A stretch of 64,000 nucleotides of DNA from Chlorobium phaeovibrioides (GTDB taxonomy: Bacteria; Bacteroidota; Chlorobiia; Chlorobiales; Chlorobiaceae), in contig NZ_RXYK01000001.1 of NCBI RefSeq assembly GCF_003968655.1, positions 248,001 through 312,000 on the forward strand, written 5' to 3'. This document shows positions 16,534 through 25,393 of the stretch, in pieces (positions within the stretch are counted from its first letter, which is position 1; every line of letters begins with the position of its first letter). The notes beneath the pieces were generated by a model, which was given only the letters and a program-made list of their open reading frames with translations, searched no databases and was not told the DNA's origin. The position numbers and the translations under genes were made by a program.

Positions 16534-18047
16534 TTTTTCACCTCCGGAACCGGCTGACCGGCAAGCGCAAACACCTTTCCCAGATCAAGATGGCGGGAGA
16601 AATGCTCTGCAAGCATATCGTATTTCCCGTCAAGCTCGCTGCGGCGGTTCGTCGCTGCAGCCACTGAAGCATATCCCCCTCCAGCCCTGCGAAGAAGCAT
16701 GGAGCGAAGCCCGGGTTCATCAAAAACACCATGGAAATAGGTGCCTATAACCCGTTCATCCACGCTTACTACTCCATCAGTATCCTCAACCCCGACACCA
16801 TTTCTCCCGGTAACATGGAGGAACGGCGTACATGCGCCCGAAACGGCAGTACGGCCCATGTGAATTTCATAACCCGAAGCCCTCGCACCACCCTCAACAG
16901 CACGACCGACAGAATTTGAAAGATATTTCTCCCGTTCCAGTTCAGTGGCCACCGGCAGCAGTCCCAATGCACTGCTCCGGCCCGGCTCACCCTCAAGCCC
17001 GTAAGGGTCTGCAATACTCTCTCCCAGCATCTGGAAGCCTCCGCAAATGCCCATAATAAGTCCACCCCGCCGGCGGAACTTCATAATCTCCTCCTCCCAG
17101 CCCATGGAACGAAGCCAGTCAAGGTCACCGCGCACATTCTTCGAGCCTGGAAGCACCAGCATATGGTAGCCATCAAGCGATCGGGGATAATGAAGGTAAT
17201 GGAGATCAACACCGGAATCCTCTTCAAGAGGGGAAAGGTCCGTAAAATTGGATATATGGGGGAAATAGATGACTGCAACGCCAATCTTTCCAGAAGCAGG
17301 CCCGGCGGTAGGGTCAACTTTGGCCGAAAGCGGGACAGCATCCTCTGCGTCAATCGTAAACCCCCTGAAATAGGGAATAACACCAAGCACAGGAATGCCC
17401 GCCATCTTCTCAATCATCTCCATTCCATCCCTGAACAGTTCAATATCACCACGGAACCGGTTGATGATAACCCCTTTCACAAGCAAGCGATCCTCAGGAG
17501 GGATGACAGAGAGCGTACCCACCACCTGGGCGAACACCCCTCCACGATCAATATCAGCCACAAGAATGACAGAAGCTCCCGCTTCACGCGCCGTTCGGAA
17601 GTTCACGAAGTCGCGTTCATACAGATTCATCTCTGCACACGAACCCGCACCCTCAATTACCAGAAGCTCATGCTTCTCCATCAGCCGGTGCAGGCTCTCG
17701 AATGCTGCCGCCGCCCATTTCGAGGTGTCCCTGAAATACCCCTTCGCACTCTCGGTCGAGGATACCTTTCCCTGAAGCACAACCTGAGCGCCCGTATCGG
17801 TATTGGGTTTCAACAGCACCGGGTTCATATCGGCAGTCGGCGCAACACGGGCCGCCTCAGCCTGAACAATCTGCGCCCTGCCCATCTCCAACCCGTCCGG
17901 CGTCACACCCGAATTGTTCGACATGTTCTGCGCCTTGAAGGGCGCAACATCAATGCCCGCATTTCGGAATATCCTGCAGAGCGCTGTAGCAACAATGCTC
18001 TTGCCAACATCGGAGGCTGTGCCGAGAACGGCAATTGCGTTACACAT
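16530..18047 (-). CDS. cobQ: Adenosylcobyric acid synthase (glutamine-hydrolysing)
   Basis: A 505-residue CobQ/CbiP amidase that amidates positions b, d, e and g of the corrin. The N-terminal ATP-binding domain starts '[24 protein letters not shown]' and is followed by '[13 protein letters not shown]'; the C-terminal glutaminase-like domain has the nucleophile block '[16 protein letters not shown]' (Cys at about 325) and '[14 protein letters not shown]'. I chose ATG 18047, with GAGAGG seven bases upstream, over GTG 18062. First of the tightly overlapping cobQ-to-cobS block. Confidence 0.95.
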   Translation of the reverse strand: MCNAIAVLGTASDVGKSIVATALCRIFRNAGIDVAPFKAQNMSNNSGVTPDGLEMGRAQIVQAEAARVAPTADMNPVLLKPNTDTGAQVVLQGKVSSTESAKGYFRDTSKWAAAAFESLHRLMEKHELLVIEGAGSCAEMNLYERDFVNFRTAREAGASVILVADIDRGGVFAQVVGTLSVIPPEDRLLVKGVIINRFRGDIELFRDGMEMIEKMAGIPVLGVIPYFRGFTIDAEDAVPLSAKVDPTAGPASGKIGVAVIYFPHISNFTDLSPLEEDSGVDLHYLHYPRSLDGYHMLVLPGSKNVRGDLDWLRSMGWEEEIMKFRRRGGLIMGICGGFQMLGESIADPYGLEGEPGRSSALGLLPVATELEREKYLSNSVGRAVEGGARASGYEIHMGRTAVSGACTPFLHVTGRNGVGVEDTDGVVSVDERVIGTYFHGVFDEPGLRSMLLRRAGGGYASVAAATNRRSELDGKYDMLAEHFSRHLDLGKVFALAGQPVPEVKN

Positions 18048-18109
18048 CTGAGAACCTCTCACTATAAAAACTGATGAAACAATGGATTGGACTATCTAAG
18101 GAGGAATCC

Positions 18110-18910
18110 TCAGGAGGCTTTGCGGTTGTCCGCACTGAATATATCCTGCAGATCCTTCAATCCCTTCAAAAGGATGGGGGCAGGGTACACAAAATGGTTC
18201 CCATCCAGCTCAATGACCTCTACATCGGGAATATCAAGATTTACAGCGCACCCATGATCGGCATCATGCAAAACGAATACGATTTCAGGCCGAGTTCGAC
18301 TGACCAGCCCGGAAATTGTCTTGATGGGCTCCGATGGGTTCATATGACGAATGGTCTCATGATCTTCGACAACCCTGAAACCAGCTTCCGTGAACAAATC
18401 GAACAGATAGGTTCGGCGACCGAATGAGAAGGGCGAACCCACACAGCTGGACAGGATCAGCACCCGACGCCCGCCACCGCAAACTTTTCGCGCCTCACTC
18501 CGCCACGCGGAAGGAAATGCATCGGCCTTTGCCTTGCCCCCGGGAACATCAAACTCCTTCGTAAGGACACGAAGGCTCTTTTCGACCTCCTTCATTCCTT
18601 CAAACCCATAGAGAACAAGGGCCTTCGCCCCATCAGGGGTAACGTTCCGGAGTGTCTTCGGGTCGGTCCAGTTGGAAGTAAGGATGATATCGGGTTCAAG
18701 TGCCGCTATGGCATCGCTGTCAGGGTCGATGATTCCGCCGGTCTTCGGAAGCGCAAGGAAGTCGTACCGGCTAACTCCCACAATGGAATCAGAGAGGCCC
18801 AGATACTCAAGAGTATACGTTATGAATGGGGACTGGCTCACAATACGCTTCGCTTCGGCACTTGAAGCCGTCAGGAACAGAACGCTGGCGAGTAAAAACA
18901 GTTTTTTCAT
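18110..18910 (-). CDS. btuF: Periplasmic cobalamin-binding protein
   Basis: A 266-residue protein with a signal peptide (residues 1-20, cleavage after AEA) and the two-lobed BtuF/FhuD-type binding fold: 'RIVSQSPFITYTLEYLGLSDSIVGVS', 'LEPDIILTSNWT', and a C-terminal 'LDGNHFVYPAPILLKGL'. It delivers corrinoids from the TonB receptor BtuB to BtuCD. It lies between btuB and cobQ in the riboswitch-controlled operon and has no lipobox. A second BtuF-like lipoprotein is at 31005. Confidence 0.85.
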   Translation of the reverse strand: MKKLFLLASVLFLTASSAEAKRIVSQSPFITYTLEYLGLSDSIVGVSRYDFLALPKTGGIIDPDSDAIAALEPDIILTSNWTDPKTLRNVTPDGAKALVLYGFEGMKEVEKSLRVLTKEFDVPGGKAKADAFPSAWRSEARKVCGGGRRVLILSSCVGSPFSFGRRTYLFDLFTEAGFRVVEDHETIRHMNPSEPIKTISGLVSRTRPEIVFVLHDADHGCAVNLDIPDVEVIELDGNHFVYPAPILLKGLKDLQDIFSADNRKAS

Positions 18911-18940
18911 GGTATCAAGTGAATGCGATTATAACACTAA

Positions 18941-18972
18941 ATGCCGCCCGAGCTCAACACTGCGGGCGGCAT
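18941..18972 (-). terminator. GC-rich hairpin between btuB and btuF
   Basis: ATGCCGCCCG (18941-18950) pairs with CGGGCGGCAT (18963-18972) in a 10-base stem located just after the btuB stop. On the minus strand it is followed by TTTAGTGTT, a weak T-tract, so it may be a partial terminator or an mRNA-stabilising hairpin that lowers btuF-cobS expression relative to btuB. Confidence 0.6.
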
Positions 18973-18990
18973 TTCACCGGGAAAGAGAAC

Positions 18991-20877
18991 TCAGAAAGTG
19001 AGTTTCATACCGGCATAGGCAGACCTTCCGGGAGTTGCGTAGCTCCATACCTCTTCATAATACTCATCAAAGAGGTTGTCGACCCTTCCGTACAACTCGA
19101 CATTCTCGTGAACCTGGAATGATGCAGAGAGATTCGCAAGAAAATAGCTCTCCAGTTTATTGGTCGTGATGCAGTTTTCATCCTTGGCCCCGGAATCGAT
19201 CCTGGATCCCACCCACTGCATGCTGGTGTTCAGCTTGACCTTGTCGGTCGCCTCCCATGACGCTGTCAGTCCCGCCTTGTTTTTCGGGCGACGGGCAAGC
19301 TCTTCACCAAGAGGATTTCTCGTGTATGTGTAGGTATAGTTACCGGCAAGAAACAACTGCTTTAACGGATTCCACTCCACAAAGCTTTCCACGCCCGATG
19401 TTTTTGTCTTACCCGAAACCTGGACATAACGAGAGGTCGCAGAGTCATAGTCAATCCGGTCATCGTAATCTGTACGGAAATAAGTCGCGCCGAATTTCAG
19501 ATTGTCAACAATCTTTTGTTCGAATCCTACATCCCAGCCGCGGCTCGTTTCGGGTTTAAGTTGATCATTACCAACAGGGCCACCCCCCCAATCATCTGTA
19601 GAATAAAGCTGATACAGGGATGGCGCAGTATAGCCGGTGCCATAGCTGAACTTGAGTTTCGTATCGCCCAGCACATAGGACGGAGCCATACGCCATGTGG
19701 TCTTGTCACCGAATGCTTCGTGGTCTTCAAAACGCACAGCGCCCACGAGATCAAATTCACCTATGTGCCACTGGTCCTGAAGAAAAGCGCTTTTCGTATC
19801 AACACTCTTATCCATAGCCGTTCCCGACGCATTGTTATCCAGGCTCTCGTTCTGATAATTCAGGCCGACGGTAACGGTATTATTTGCGGTAGCGGCTATA
19901 TCGCCCTGCCATCCAAGATCGTACAGATAGCCGTGATACCTGCTCACCGTAGTCCCCGAAGTGTTGTCCCTGTCGATCGAGTTGAAATCATAGGAAAATG
20001 TACTGAAGAGCGGTTTGGTATCGAGAGTCAATGCAATGCGGCCATTGAACGACTTCGTATCCGATGAATTAACCGATGAATCAGCATTAAATGCATCATA
20101 ATCCAGGGCTGCATCTGTATACCTCAATACTGTTCGCAGGCTTGCAACGGAGCTTAACTTCAGCCCGAAATTGCCCGACCATGTCGTATTTTCATAGCTG
20201 TCATCTTCATACTCCGCATTACCGGGGTTGATGCATCGGTTGCGTTCATCAACAGCTGAAAATCCATCCGTCCTGTATCTGGACACATTCACGGCATAAT
20301 CGAAAAGCCCTTTCATGCCGGTTGCGCCGCCATAGAATTTGTTCGTCCCGAACGAACCCCCTTCAACGCCACCATAAACCGAAGACTCAACCCCTCCTCT
20401 TTTGGTGATGATGTTGATCACACCGGCAGAGGCACTGGCGCCATACAGCGAACTCAAGGGGCCGCGAACAACCTCGATCCGTTCGATATTGTCGACCGTC
20501 AGGTTTGCAATACTTGCAGCCCGGTTCCCGTCGCTCGGATCATTCGTAGGGACGCCGTCAATGAGAAGCAATACATTCTTCGAGTCGGCTCCCCGCATGA
20601 AAATGCTTGTCGTTGAACCGATTCCTCCATTGGAGGCGATATCAATGCCTGGAACCCCTTTAATCACCTCTGCTACGGTTTCCTTGCCGGAATTGGCGAT
20701 ATCCTCGGCAGTAATGACCGTAACGGAACTCCCGCCGGCGTCACTTATGGAGTTGAGAGTTTTCGTTGCAGACACTACCACTTCATCCGTCGTGTACGAC
20801 GGCAAGGTATCTTCAGCAAACACTCCGCGCGAGCAGAGCAGACCCACCATGACGGCGAAAAATACTTTTTTGTTCAT
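18991..20877 (-). CDS. btuB: TonB-dependent vitamin B12 receptor
   Basis: A 628-residue outer-membrane receptor. The signal peptide (residues 1-19, cleavage at VFA) is followed by a TonB-box-like 'DEVVVSATK', a plug domain with 'RGADSKNVLLLIDGVP' and 'IERIEVVRGPLSSLYGASA', and a 22-strand-type barrel ending in the C-terminal Phe of 'YAGMKLTF'. 'NLFDEYYEEVWSYATPGRSAY' is typical of BtuB. I chose ATG 20877; the longer frame to 20985 lacks a signal peptide start. It is the first gene after the cobalamin riboswitch at 21148-21358. Confidence 0.93.
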   Translation of the reverse strand: MNKKVFFAVMVGLLCSRGVFAEDTLPSYTTDEVVVSATKTLNSISDAGGSSVTVITAEDIANSGKETVAEVIKGVPGIDIASNGGIGSTTSIFMRGADSKNVLLLIDGVPTNDPSDGNRAASIANLTVDNIERIEVVRGPLSSLYGASASAGVINIITKRGGVESSVYGGVEGGSFGTNKFYGGATGMKGLFDYAVNVSRYRTDGFSAVDERNRCINPGNAEYEDDSYENTTWSGNFGLKLSSVASLRTVLRYTDAALDYDAFNADSSVNSSDTKSFNGRIALTLDTKPLFSTFSYDFNSIDRDNTSGTTVSRYHGYLYDLGWQGDIAATANNTVTVGLNYQNESLDNNASGTAMDKSVDTKSAFLQDQWHIGEFDLVGAVRFEDHEAFGDKTTWRMAPSYVLGDTKLKFSYGTGYTAPSLYQLYSTDDWGGGPVGNDQLKPETSRGWDVGFEQKIVDNLKFGATYFRTDYDDRIDYDSATSRYVQVSGKTKTSGVESFVEWNPLKQLFLAGNYTYTYTRNPLGEELARRPKNKAGLTASWEATDKVKLNTSMQWVGSRIDSGAKDENCITTNKLESYFLANLSASFQVHENVELYGRVDNLFDEYYEEVWSYATPGRSAYAGMKLTF

Positions 20878-21147
20878 GTCTAATCCTGTGTAGTTCAGTT
20901 GATGAATGTTTGAACAGACAGGGGTATCAGTTGATGGGGGGCGTATGACACTGAAACGGCTGTTCCTTTTCAGATTCCAGAACAAAGCATCACAGACTGT
21001 GAGACCATACAGCTGCAGCCGGAGACTGAAGAGACGGACCTTGGGCCTGTGCTTTGCAAAAAGGATCCAATGGAAAAGCGATGCAGATGTAATACAGCTT
21101 TGCCCAGACTATTAACCCGTAGTCGATCGTTTTGTTGCAAATGGTAG
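20878..21147 (-). other. Long 5' leader between riboswitch and btuB
   Basis: This 270-base stretch holds no convincing gene. It contains a possible hairpin (TGAAACGG at 20948-20955 with a partner ending TTTTCA near 20972) but no textbook terminator with a T run, so the expression platform of the first riboswitch is not obvious from the sequence. Confidence 0.5.
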
Positions 21148-21358
21148 ATGGCAGGTCTCCTGACTTTGACGGCTTACTTCCATTCCGGCCTTCCCGCTGT
21201 TTTCCGTGGAGGAAAACGATGCAGTGACCTGGAACGAACCCTGAAACCGATGCATGTGGCCATGCAGTGATTTCCTGGCTTACCGTTATACAGTTGCGGG
21301 TACAGTCTGCGATTTTCACGCAATTCCCTATTCTCCGGCTTTTAAACCGGCACCAGCT
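21148..21358 (-). promoter_or_regulatory. Cobalamin riboswitch (RS1), upstream of btuB
   Basis: On the minus strand the core blocks appear in order: ACTGTACCCGCAACTGTAT, AGGTCACTG (B12 box), GCGGGAAGGCCGG and AGTCAGGAGACCTGCC. These are the conserved elements of the adenosylcobalamin riboswitch. It precedes btuB and the rest of the transport and synthesis operon, which would be switched off when B12 is plentiful. Nearly identical to the copy at 28365-28577. Confidence 0.95.
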
Positions 21359-21384
21359 ACGCTGAAAGAACAATTATGACGCGT

Positions 21385-21413
21385 TATATAGCAAATTCCC
21401 CTGAAAGTGCCAA
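21385..21413 (-). promoter_or_regulatory. Sigma70-type promoter for the btuB operon
   Basis: On the minus strand TTGGCA (21413-21408) and TATATA (21390-21385) are separated by 17 bases. The predicted start near 21378 falls about 20 bases before the riboswitch core begins. Confidence 0.7.
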
Positions 21414-21516
21414 GCGGAATCAGCCGGGCCCGCTCCCCATGCAGGCACAGCGAGCCTTTCAGGCGAGTGGCCGCAGAGACACGGCAATCAACCTCCGAGC
21501 CCTCACAGTCACAGCC

Positions 21517-22608
21517 TTATCTGCTTTCATTACTCATAAACACATCACGGCCCTGATACTGACGCAGGGCTTCGAATTTCTCATAGGCGGCACCGCTCTC
21601 AAGGGCATGGCGCGCCATGTCGGCTCCCTGTCGATACGATACGGCCATGCCTGAAACATAGAGCGCTGCGGCTGCATTCATGCAGAAGAAATCGCCTGCC
21701 GGCCCGCCTTCTCGCCCTTCAAGAACTGCGAGAACTGTTGCTGCGTTCTCCGCTGCGGTACTTTTGCTCGCAATGCACTCAAACGGCACCGTTTTCATCC
21801 CGAAATCCTCCGGGGTGACTTCATGCTCCGTTATTGCGCCCTTACACAGTTCTACCACCCGGGTTGGACCACAAAGCGAAAATTCATCAATACCGAGCAG
21901 AGGGTCAAAACCTTCTGCCATGCCATAGGGAGAAAGGGCTGCGTCCATCCCTATTTCTGCCATGATTTCAACCATCTGCAGCGAAACACCAGGAGAATAG
22001 GCTCCAATAACCGCGCAGTTATTCTGCCTGCAGGGACGGGTAAGGGGGCCAAGAATGTTGAATGGTGAGGTGAACCGCATGCTTCTGATGAGCCTTGCCC
22101 AGCCCGATTTCAAGAAAGCCTCTCCGGGCAGATAGCATATCCCGGCATGCTGGAGACTCATTGCGGCACGGTCCATAGGGTGGTCAAGATCGATACCCAA
22201 CGACTCGAATATATCAGATGCTCCCGAAACGCCGGTAACAAGCCGCGCCCCTTTTTTAGCAATTGGCAGTCCGCATGCAGCTGCAATCAGAGCGGCAGGG
22301 CTAGAACAGTTCAGTGTTTTCAGGCTATCGGAACCGGTACCGACGATGTCACATACGGGACCAACCAGATCCACCTCGATTTTCATCGTATCGCAACTGT
22401 CAAGGGCGTCCCAGGCGCCTGAAAGCTCCTCTGTTGTCGGCCTGCGCATCAGATGGGCTGAAAGAAATGCCCCTTGCTGAAGCTCTGGCTGGAAATCAAG
22501 TATGACCTGACGATACGCTTCACAGGACTCCTCTCGATTCATGATATGACCTCCAGCAATTGCTGTAATCAATTTCCCGAATTCACGAAACCGTTGTTCG
22601 CTCTCCAT
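21517..22608 (-). CDS. TrpD-like phosphoribosyltransferase of unknown substrate
   Basis: A 363-residue protein of the anthranilate phosphoribosyltransferase / glycosyltransferase family 3 fold. An N-terminal helical part (about 1-75) is followed by the PRPP region 'CDIVGTGSDSLKTLNCSSPAAL' (TrpD: GTGGD...NIST), then 'GLPIAKKGARLVTG' in place of the usual KHGNR, and 'FNILGPLTRPC'. These departures suggest a paralogue with another acceptor rather than tryptophan synthesis. A strong AGGAGAG precedes the ATG. It is the second gene after an alcohol dehydrogenase behind a cobalamin riboswitch, and no trp genes are near. A role in B12-related base metabolism is conceivable but unproven. Confidence 0.82.
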   Translation of the reverse strand: MESEQRFREFGKLITAIAGGHIMNREESCEAYRQVILDFQPELQQGAFLSAHLMRRPTTEELSGAWDALDSCDTMKIEVDLVGPVCDIVGTGSDSLKTLNCSSPAALIAAACGLPIAKKGARLVTGVSGASDIFESLGIDLDHPMDRAAMSLQHAGICYLPGEAFLKSGWARLIRSMRFTSPFNILGPLTRPCRQNNCAVIGAYSPGVSLQMVEIMAEIGMDAALSPYGMAEGFDPLLGIDEFSLCGPTRVVELCKGAITEHEVTPEDFGMKTVPFECIASKSTAAENAATVLAVLEGREGGPAGDFFCMNAAAALYVSGMAVSYRQGADMARHALESGAAYEKFEALRQYQGRDVFMSNESR

Positions 22609-22687
22609 TTCGGCTCTCCTTTATGATACCCACACCCGATAAGGGCTACGGTATGGTTAGTAAAAAGATGTGCTTATGAGGGGCACA

Positions 22688-23659
22688 TCAACAAATCACA
22701 TACTTGAACCCTTTCCCGACATGAACGGCATCCATTACTGAAGGCACCTCGTCCAGCCGTATCCTGCGCTCAATAAGGAATTGAAGTCCTTCAGTGTAGC
22801 ACGACAGAAGACGGATTGCTTCGCCCATGTCGTCAAAGGTGCAGCCATACGATCCTACAACTTCCAGCTCACGGTAATGGAGTTCGTCAAACAGCCCGGA
22901 AGGTATTGTCGCATCCTTTCCTATCCCGCTGAACAGGCAGAACCTGCCGCCAGCCGAAAGCCTGCAGACTCCAGCCTCAAGTGTTTCATATGCTGAGGTT
23001 GCGTTGAAGACAACATCAACACAACCGCCCTCTCCGATTCCACCTGTATCAGCAGAAATTCCCAAACGGTTCCTGAGGTCTTTACTTTTCGAAAGCTTGA
23101 GGGCATCAGGATCAGCTATCACGACCGAGGCACCGCGGTTTCGGCAGACCAAAGCAATCAAAAGCCCCAGGGTACCCGCACCATAAATCAGCACCTTTTC
23201 CTGCGGCCTGACGCCCACCTGCCTCACACCGTGAACGGCACAGGCAAGAGGTTCGGCAAGCGTTGCATTCACTGGACCGACGCCATCAGGCACCTCAAGA
23301 AGGCTGGAACGGGGAGCAGTGAGGAATTCCGCAAAGCCACCATCCCGATGAAACCCGGTTATCTGCATATCAGGGCAGAGGTTCTGCCGACCCTTCCTGC
23401 ACGCACTGCAGCTGCCGCAGGATTTTCCCGGCCAAAGTGCGTAAAGCTTCCCCGGCGTTTCATCAATAGAGCCGCTGACCTCATGGCCGAGAACCCGGGG
23501 CAACGCGAGATCACGATGACCAGAATGCCACATCTTGGCATCAGTTCGGCAGAGAGCAGCCGCCCTGACACGCACAAGAACATCGCCTTCGCCGGGTACA
23601 GGAAGGGGTCGATCGACAATTGAGAGTGATTTGGGGCCTTTGAGAAGCAGTGCTTTCAT
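22688..23659 (-). CDS. Zinc-type medium-chain alcohol dehydrogenase
   Basis: A 323-residue MDR-family dehydrogenase. It shows 'LCRTDAKMWHSGHRDL' and 'RVLGHEVSGSID' (catalytic zinc ligands), a structural zinc loop 'CGSCSACRKGRQNLC' and the NAD(P) Rossmann motif 'LIYGAGTLGLLIALV'. It resembles sorbitol and threonine dehydrogenases; the substrate is unknown. I chose ATG 23659; the longer start at 23701 falls inside the terminator hairpin. It is directly downstream of a cobalamin riboswitch and its terminator, and 79 bases before the TrpD-like gene. Confidence 0.88.
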   Translation of the reverse strand: MKALLLKGPKSLSIVDRPLPVPGEGDVLVRVRAAALCRTDAKMWHSGHRDLALPRVLGHEVSGSIDETPGKLYALWPGKSCGSCSACRKGRQNLCPDMQITGFHRDGGFAEFLTAPRSSLLEVPDGVGPVNATLAEPLACAVHGVRQVGVRPQEKVLIYGAGTLGLLIALVCRNRGASVVIADPDALKLSKSKDLRNRLGISADTGGIGEGGCVDVVFNATSAYETLEAGVCRLSAGGRFCLFSGIGKDATIPSGLFDELHYRELEVVGSYGCTFDDMGEAIRLLSCYTEGLQFLIERRIRLDEVPSVMDAVHVGKGFKYVIC

Positions 23660-23673
23660 GTTTTTACGGGAAT

Positions 23674-23723
23674 AAAAAAAGGGCTTCGACCCACCTTTCA
23701 AGAAGATGGAGCGAAGCCCTTTT
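23674..23723 (-). terminator. Riboswitch-controlled terminator before the alcohol dehydrogenase
   Basis: GGGCTTCG (23681-23688) pairs with CGAAGCCC (23712-23719), extended by flanking A/T pairs; on the minus strand the stem is followed by a run of seven T. It lies in the 5' leader, between riboswitch RS3 and the ATG at 23659, where an intrinsic terminator would act as the expression platform. Confidence 0.85.
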
Positions 23724-23787
23724 CCATTGGGTTTCTCTCAAAGCAGGCTCCGTCAAGGGCATGCTCATAATATGTAACAGTCAGTCA

Positions 23788-23970
23788 CAGCAGGTCTTCT
23801 GGCTTCCGGATCAGTCCTCCCCTGCAAGCCTTCCCATTCCGGTAAGCCGGAACAGTGACCACCCCCAAAGGGGTCTAAGTGCAGGTTCAGTCCCCGGTTA
23901 CAGCGGCGGGACCGCCACGGATTCACACCGTGTTCCTGGATACTGCGAAAACGACAACCGTCACCTCATG
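23788..23970 (-). promoter_or_regulatory. Cobalamin riboswitch (RS3), upstream of adh and trpD-like genes
   Basis: On the minus strand: GGTGTGAATCCGTGGCGG, CCCGCCGCTGTAACCGGGG, GGTCACTG (B12 box), ATGGGAAGGCTTGC and AGCCAGAAGACCTGC. These match the cobalamin riboswitch core. The sequence is clearly different from RS1/RS2, being of the more common form with the GTGAATC and CCCGCCGCTGT blocks. Confidence 0.95.
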
Positions 23971-23989
23971 CATCAGTAACAGCTTGATT

Positions 23990-24017
23990 AGTATAGAAAA
24001 TCGGAATGAACATTCAA
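23990..24017 (-). promoter_or_regulatory. Sigma70-type promoter for the adh/trpD-like operon
   Basis: On the minus strand TTGAAT (24017-24012) and TATACT (23995-23990) are 16 bases apart, placing a transcription start just before riboswitch RS3. Confidence 0.65.
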
Positions 24018-24055
24018 ATCGGGCATTGACGCATACCATCATTGTCAAACTTGAT

Positions 24056-25393
24056 TCACTTATGCGTGCCCATGAGATACCCTGGAAAATCCCTTTTCTC
24101 TCCCCAGTAGAGATGGACATAGGATGCAAGCGTGTTGCCCTGAGAGTACAGCGCACTTCCGGTGTTTTCATCACGGGCATTGGTTATTGAAGCAATATTC
24201 TGCAGCTCACCCACCCTTTTTATCTGTGAATAGTGAAACTCATGGCCTCGAAGCTCATCACGGTATCCCCCGTTCAGCGAAACTTTTCTGTAGCCGAGCG
24301 TCATTTTTACATCCTGCATGGTAGTATCAAAATCAAGAACTCCGCACATCGGATAGGCGGAACCATCGTTCAGGGTAATTGAGTGTCCAAGATACATCAT
24401 CCCGCCGCACTCGGCGTAAGCGCAACCGCCTTTGTGGCAATAGTCGGCAATACTCGCGCGCATTGAGCTGTTGGCGGAAAGTTTGTCCGCGTAGAGTTCA
24501 GGGTATCCCCCAGACAGATAGAGGAAGTCTGCTTCTGGAAGAACTGCATCATCCATCGGACTGAAAAATACGATGGTGCCATACCCCTGCAGAACATCAA
24601 GATTCTCCTGGTAGACAAAGTTAAACGCCTCATCACGAGCCACAGCAATCACCTTATTACCCCCTTGAACGGCATCTGGAACAGAGGGCCACGAGAAATC
24701 ATCAATCCTTGCAATGTCAAGCAGGCGAGAAATGTCAACCGTTTTTTTGACATGCTCCGCCATAGCGTCAATCATGGCATCGTAATCGTATTCTGAGGAA
24801 ATATTCAGACCCAGATGGCGTTCTCGTATGGTCATGGAGTCGCTTCGGGGAACATACCCCAAAGGTTCAACGCCAGCATCAAGTGCCGCATTTTCAAGAT
24901 GACGGTAATGAGAGGGGGTATTGACTCCGTTGAAGATCACCCCGGCAAGATTCACCTCGGGATCAAAGGTACGAAAACCATGGAGCAGAGGCGCTGCCGA
25001 ATAGGCCATGCTTTTCGCATTGACAACCATGATGACAGGAAGACGAAGCAGTTTAGCTATCTCGGCACTGCTCCCTGCCGACTTTTCGGCACCGTCAAAA
25101 AGTCCCATGACCCCCTCAACAATGGACGCATCTGCGCAGGCCGAATAGCGCATAAAAAGATCCCGCACATGCTGTTTCGATGCCATCCAGGTGTCGAGAT
25201 TGATGCCTTTTTTGCTGTTTTCTCCCCATGATGCCGCAATGGTGTGCAGCCAGGTATCAAGGTAATCCGGCCCGCACTTGAAAGGCTGAACACTGTGTCC
25301 TCGCTGAGCAAGAATCCTTAACAAAGCTAGCGTCAGTGTTGTTTTGCCCGAACCACTTGAAGGGGCAGCCAGAAGAAATCCTGTTTTATGCAT
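24056..25393 (-). CDS. cbiA: Cobyrinic acid a,c-diamide synthase
   Basis: A 445-residue CbiA/CobB amidase that converts the a and c carboxylates of the corrin using glutamine. The N-terminal P-loop 'LLAAPSSGSGKTTLTLALLRIL' is followed by 'VQPFKCGPDYLDTWLH'; 'EGVMGLFDGAE' and the glutaminase block 'GGCAYAECGGMMYLG' (nucleophile Cys) are present. ATG 25393 overlaps the nrdG stop at 25386, so translation is coupled to nrdG. It is separated from the main cob operon but under its own cobalamin riboswitch (RS2) via nrdD-nrdG. Confidence 0.95.
   Translation of the reverse strand: MHKTGFLLAAPSSGSGKTTLTLALLRILAQRGHSVQPFKCGPDYLDTWLHTIAASWGENSKKGINLDTWMASKQHVRDLFMRYSACADASIVEGVMGLFDGAEKSAGSSAEIAKLLRLPVIMVVNAKSMAYSAAPLLHGFRTFDPEVNLAGVIFNGVNTPSHYRHLENAALDAGVEPLGYVPRSDSMTIRERHLGLNISSEYDYDAMIDAMAEHVKKTVDISRLLDIARIDDFSWPSVPDAVQGGNKVIAVARDEAFNFVYQENLDVLQGYGTIVFFSPMDDAVLPEADFLYLSGGYPELYADKLSANSSMRASIADYCHKGGCAYAECGGMMYLGHSITLNDGSAYPMCGVLDFDTTMQDVKMTLGYRKVSLNGGYRDELRGHEFHYSQIKRVGELQNIASITNARDENTGSALYSQGNTLASYVHLYWGEKRDFPGYLMGTHK

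Noticed and set aside
25386-25393. Overlap of nrdG and cbiA as a possible frameshift fusion
   Set aside because: Both proteins have intact ends and starts typical of their families; it is an ordinary short overlap with translational coupling.
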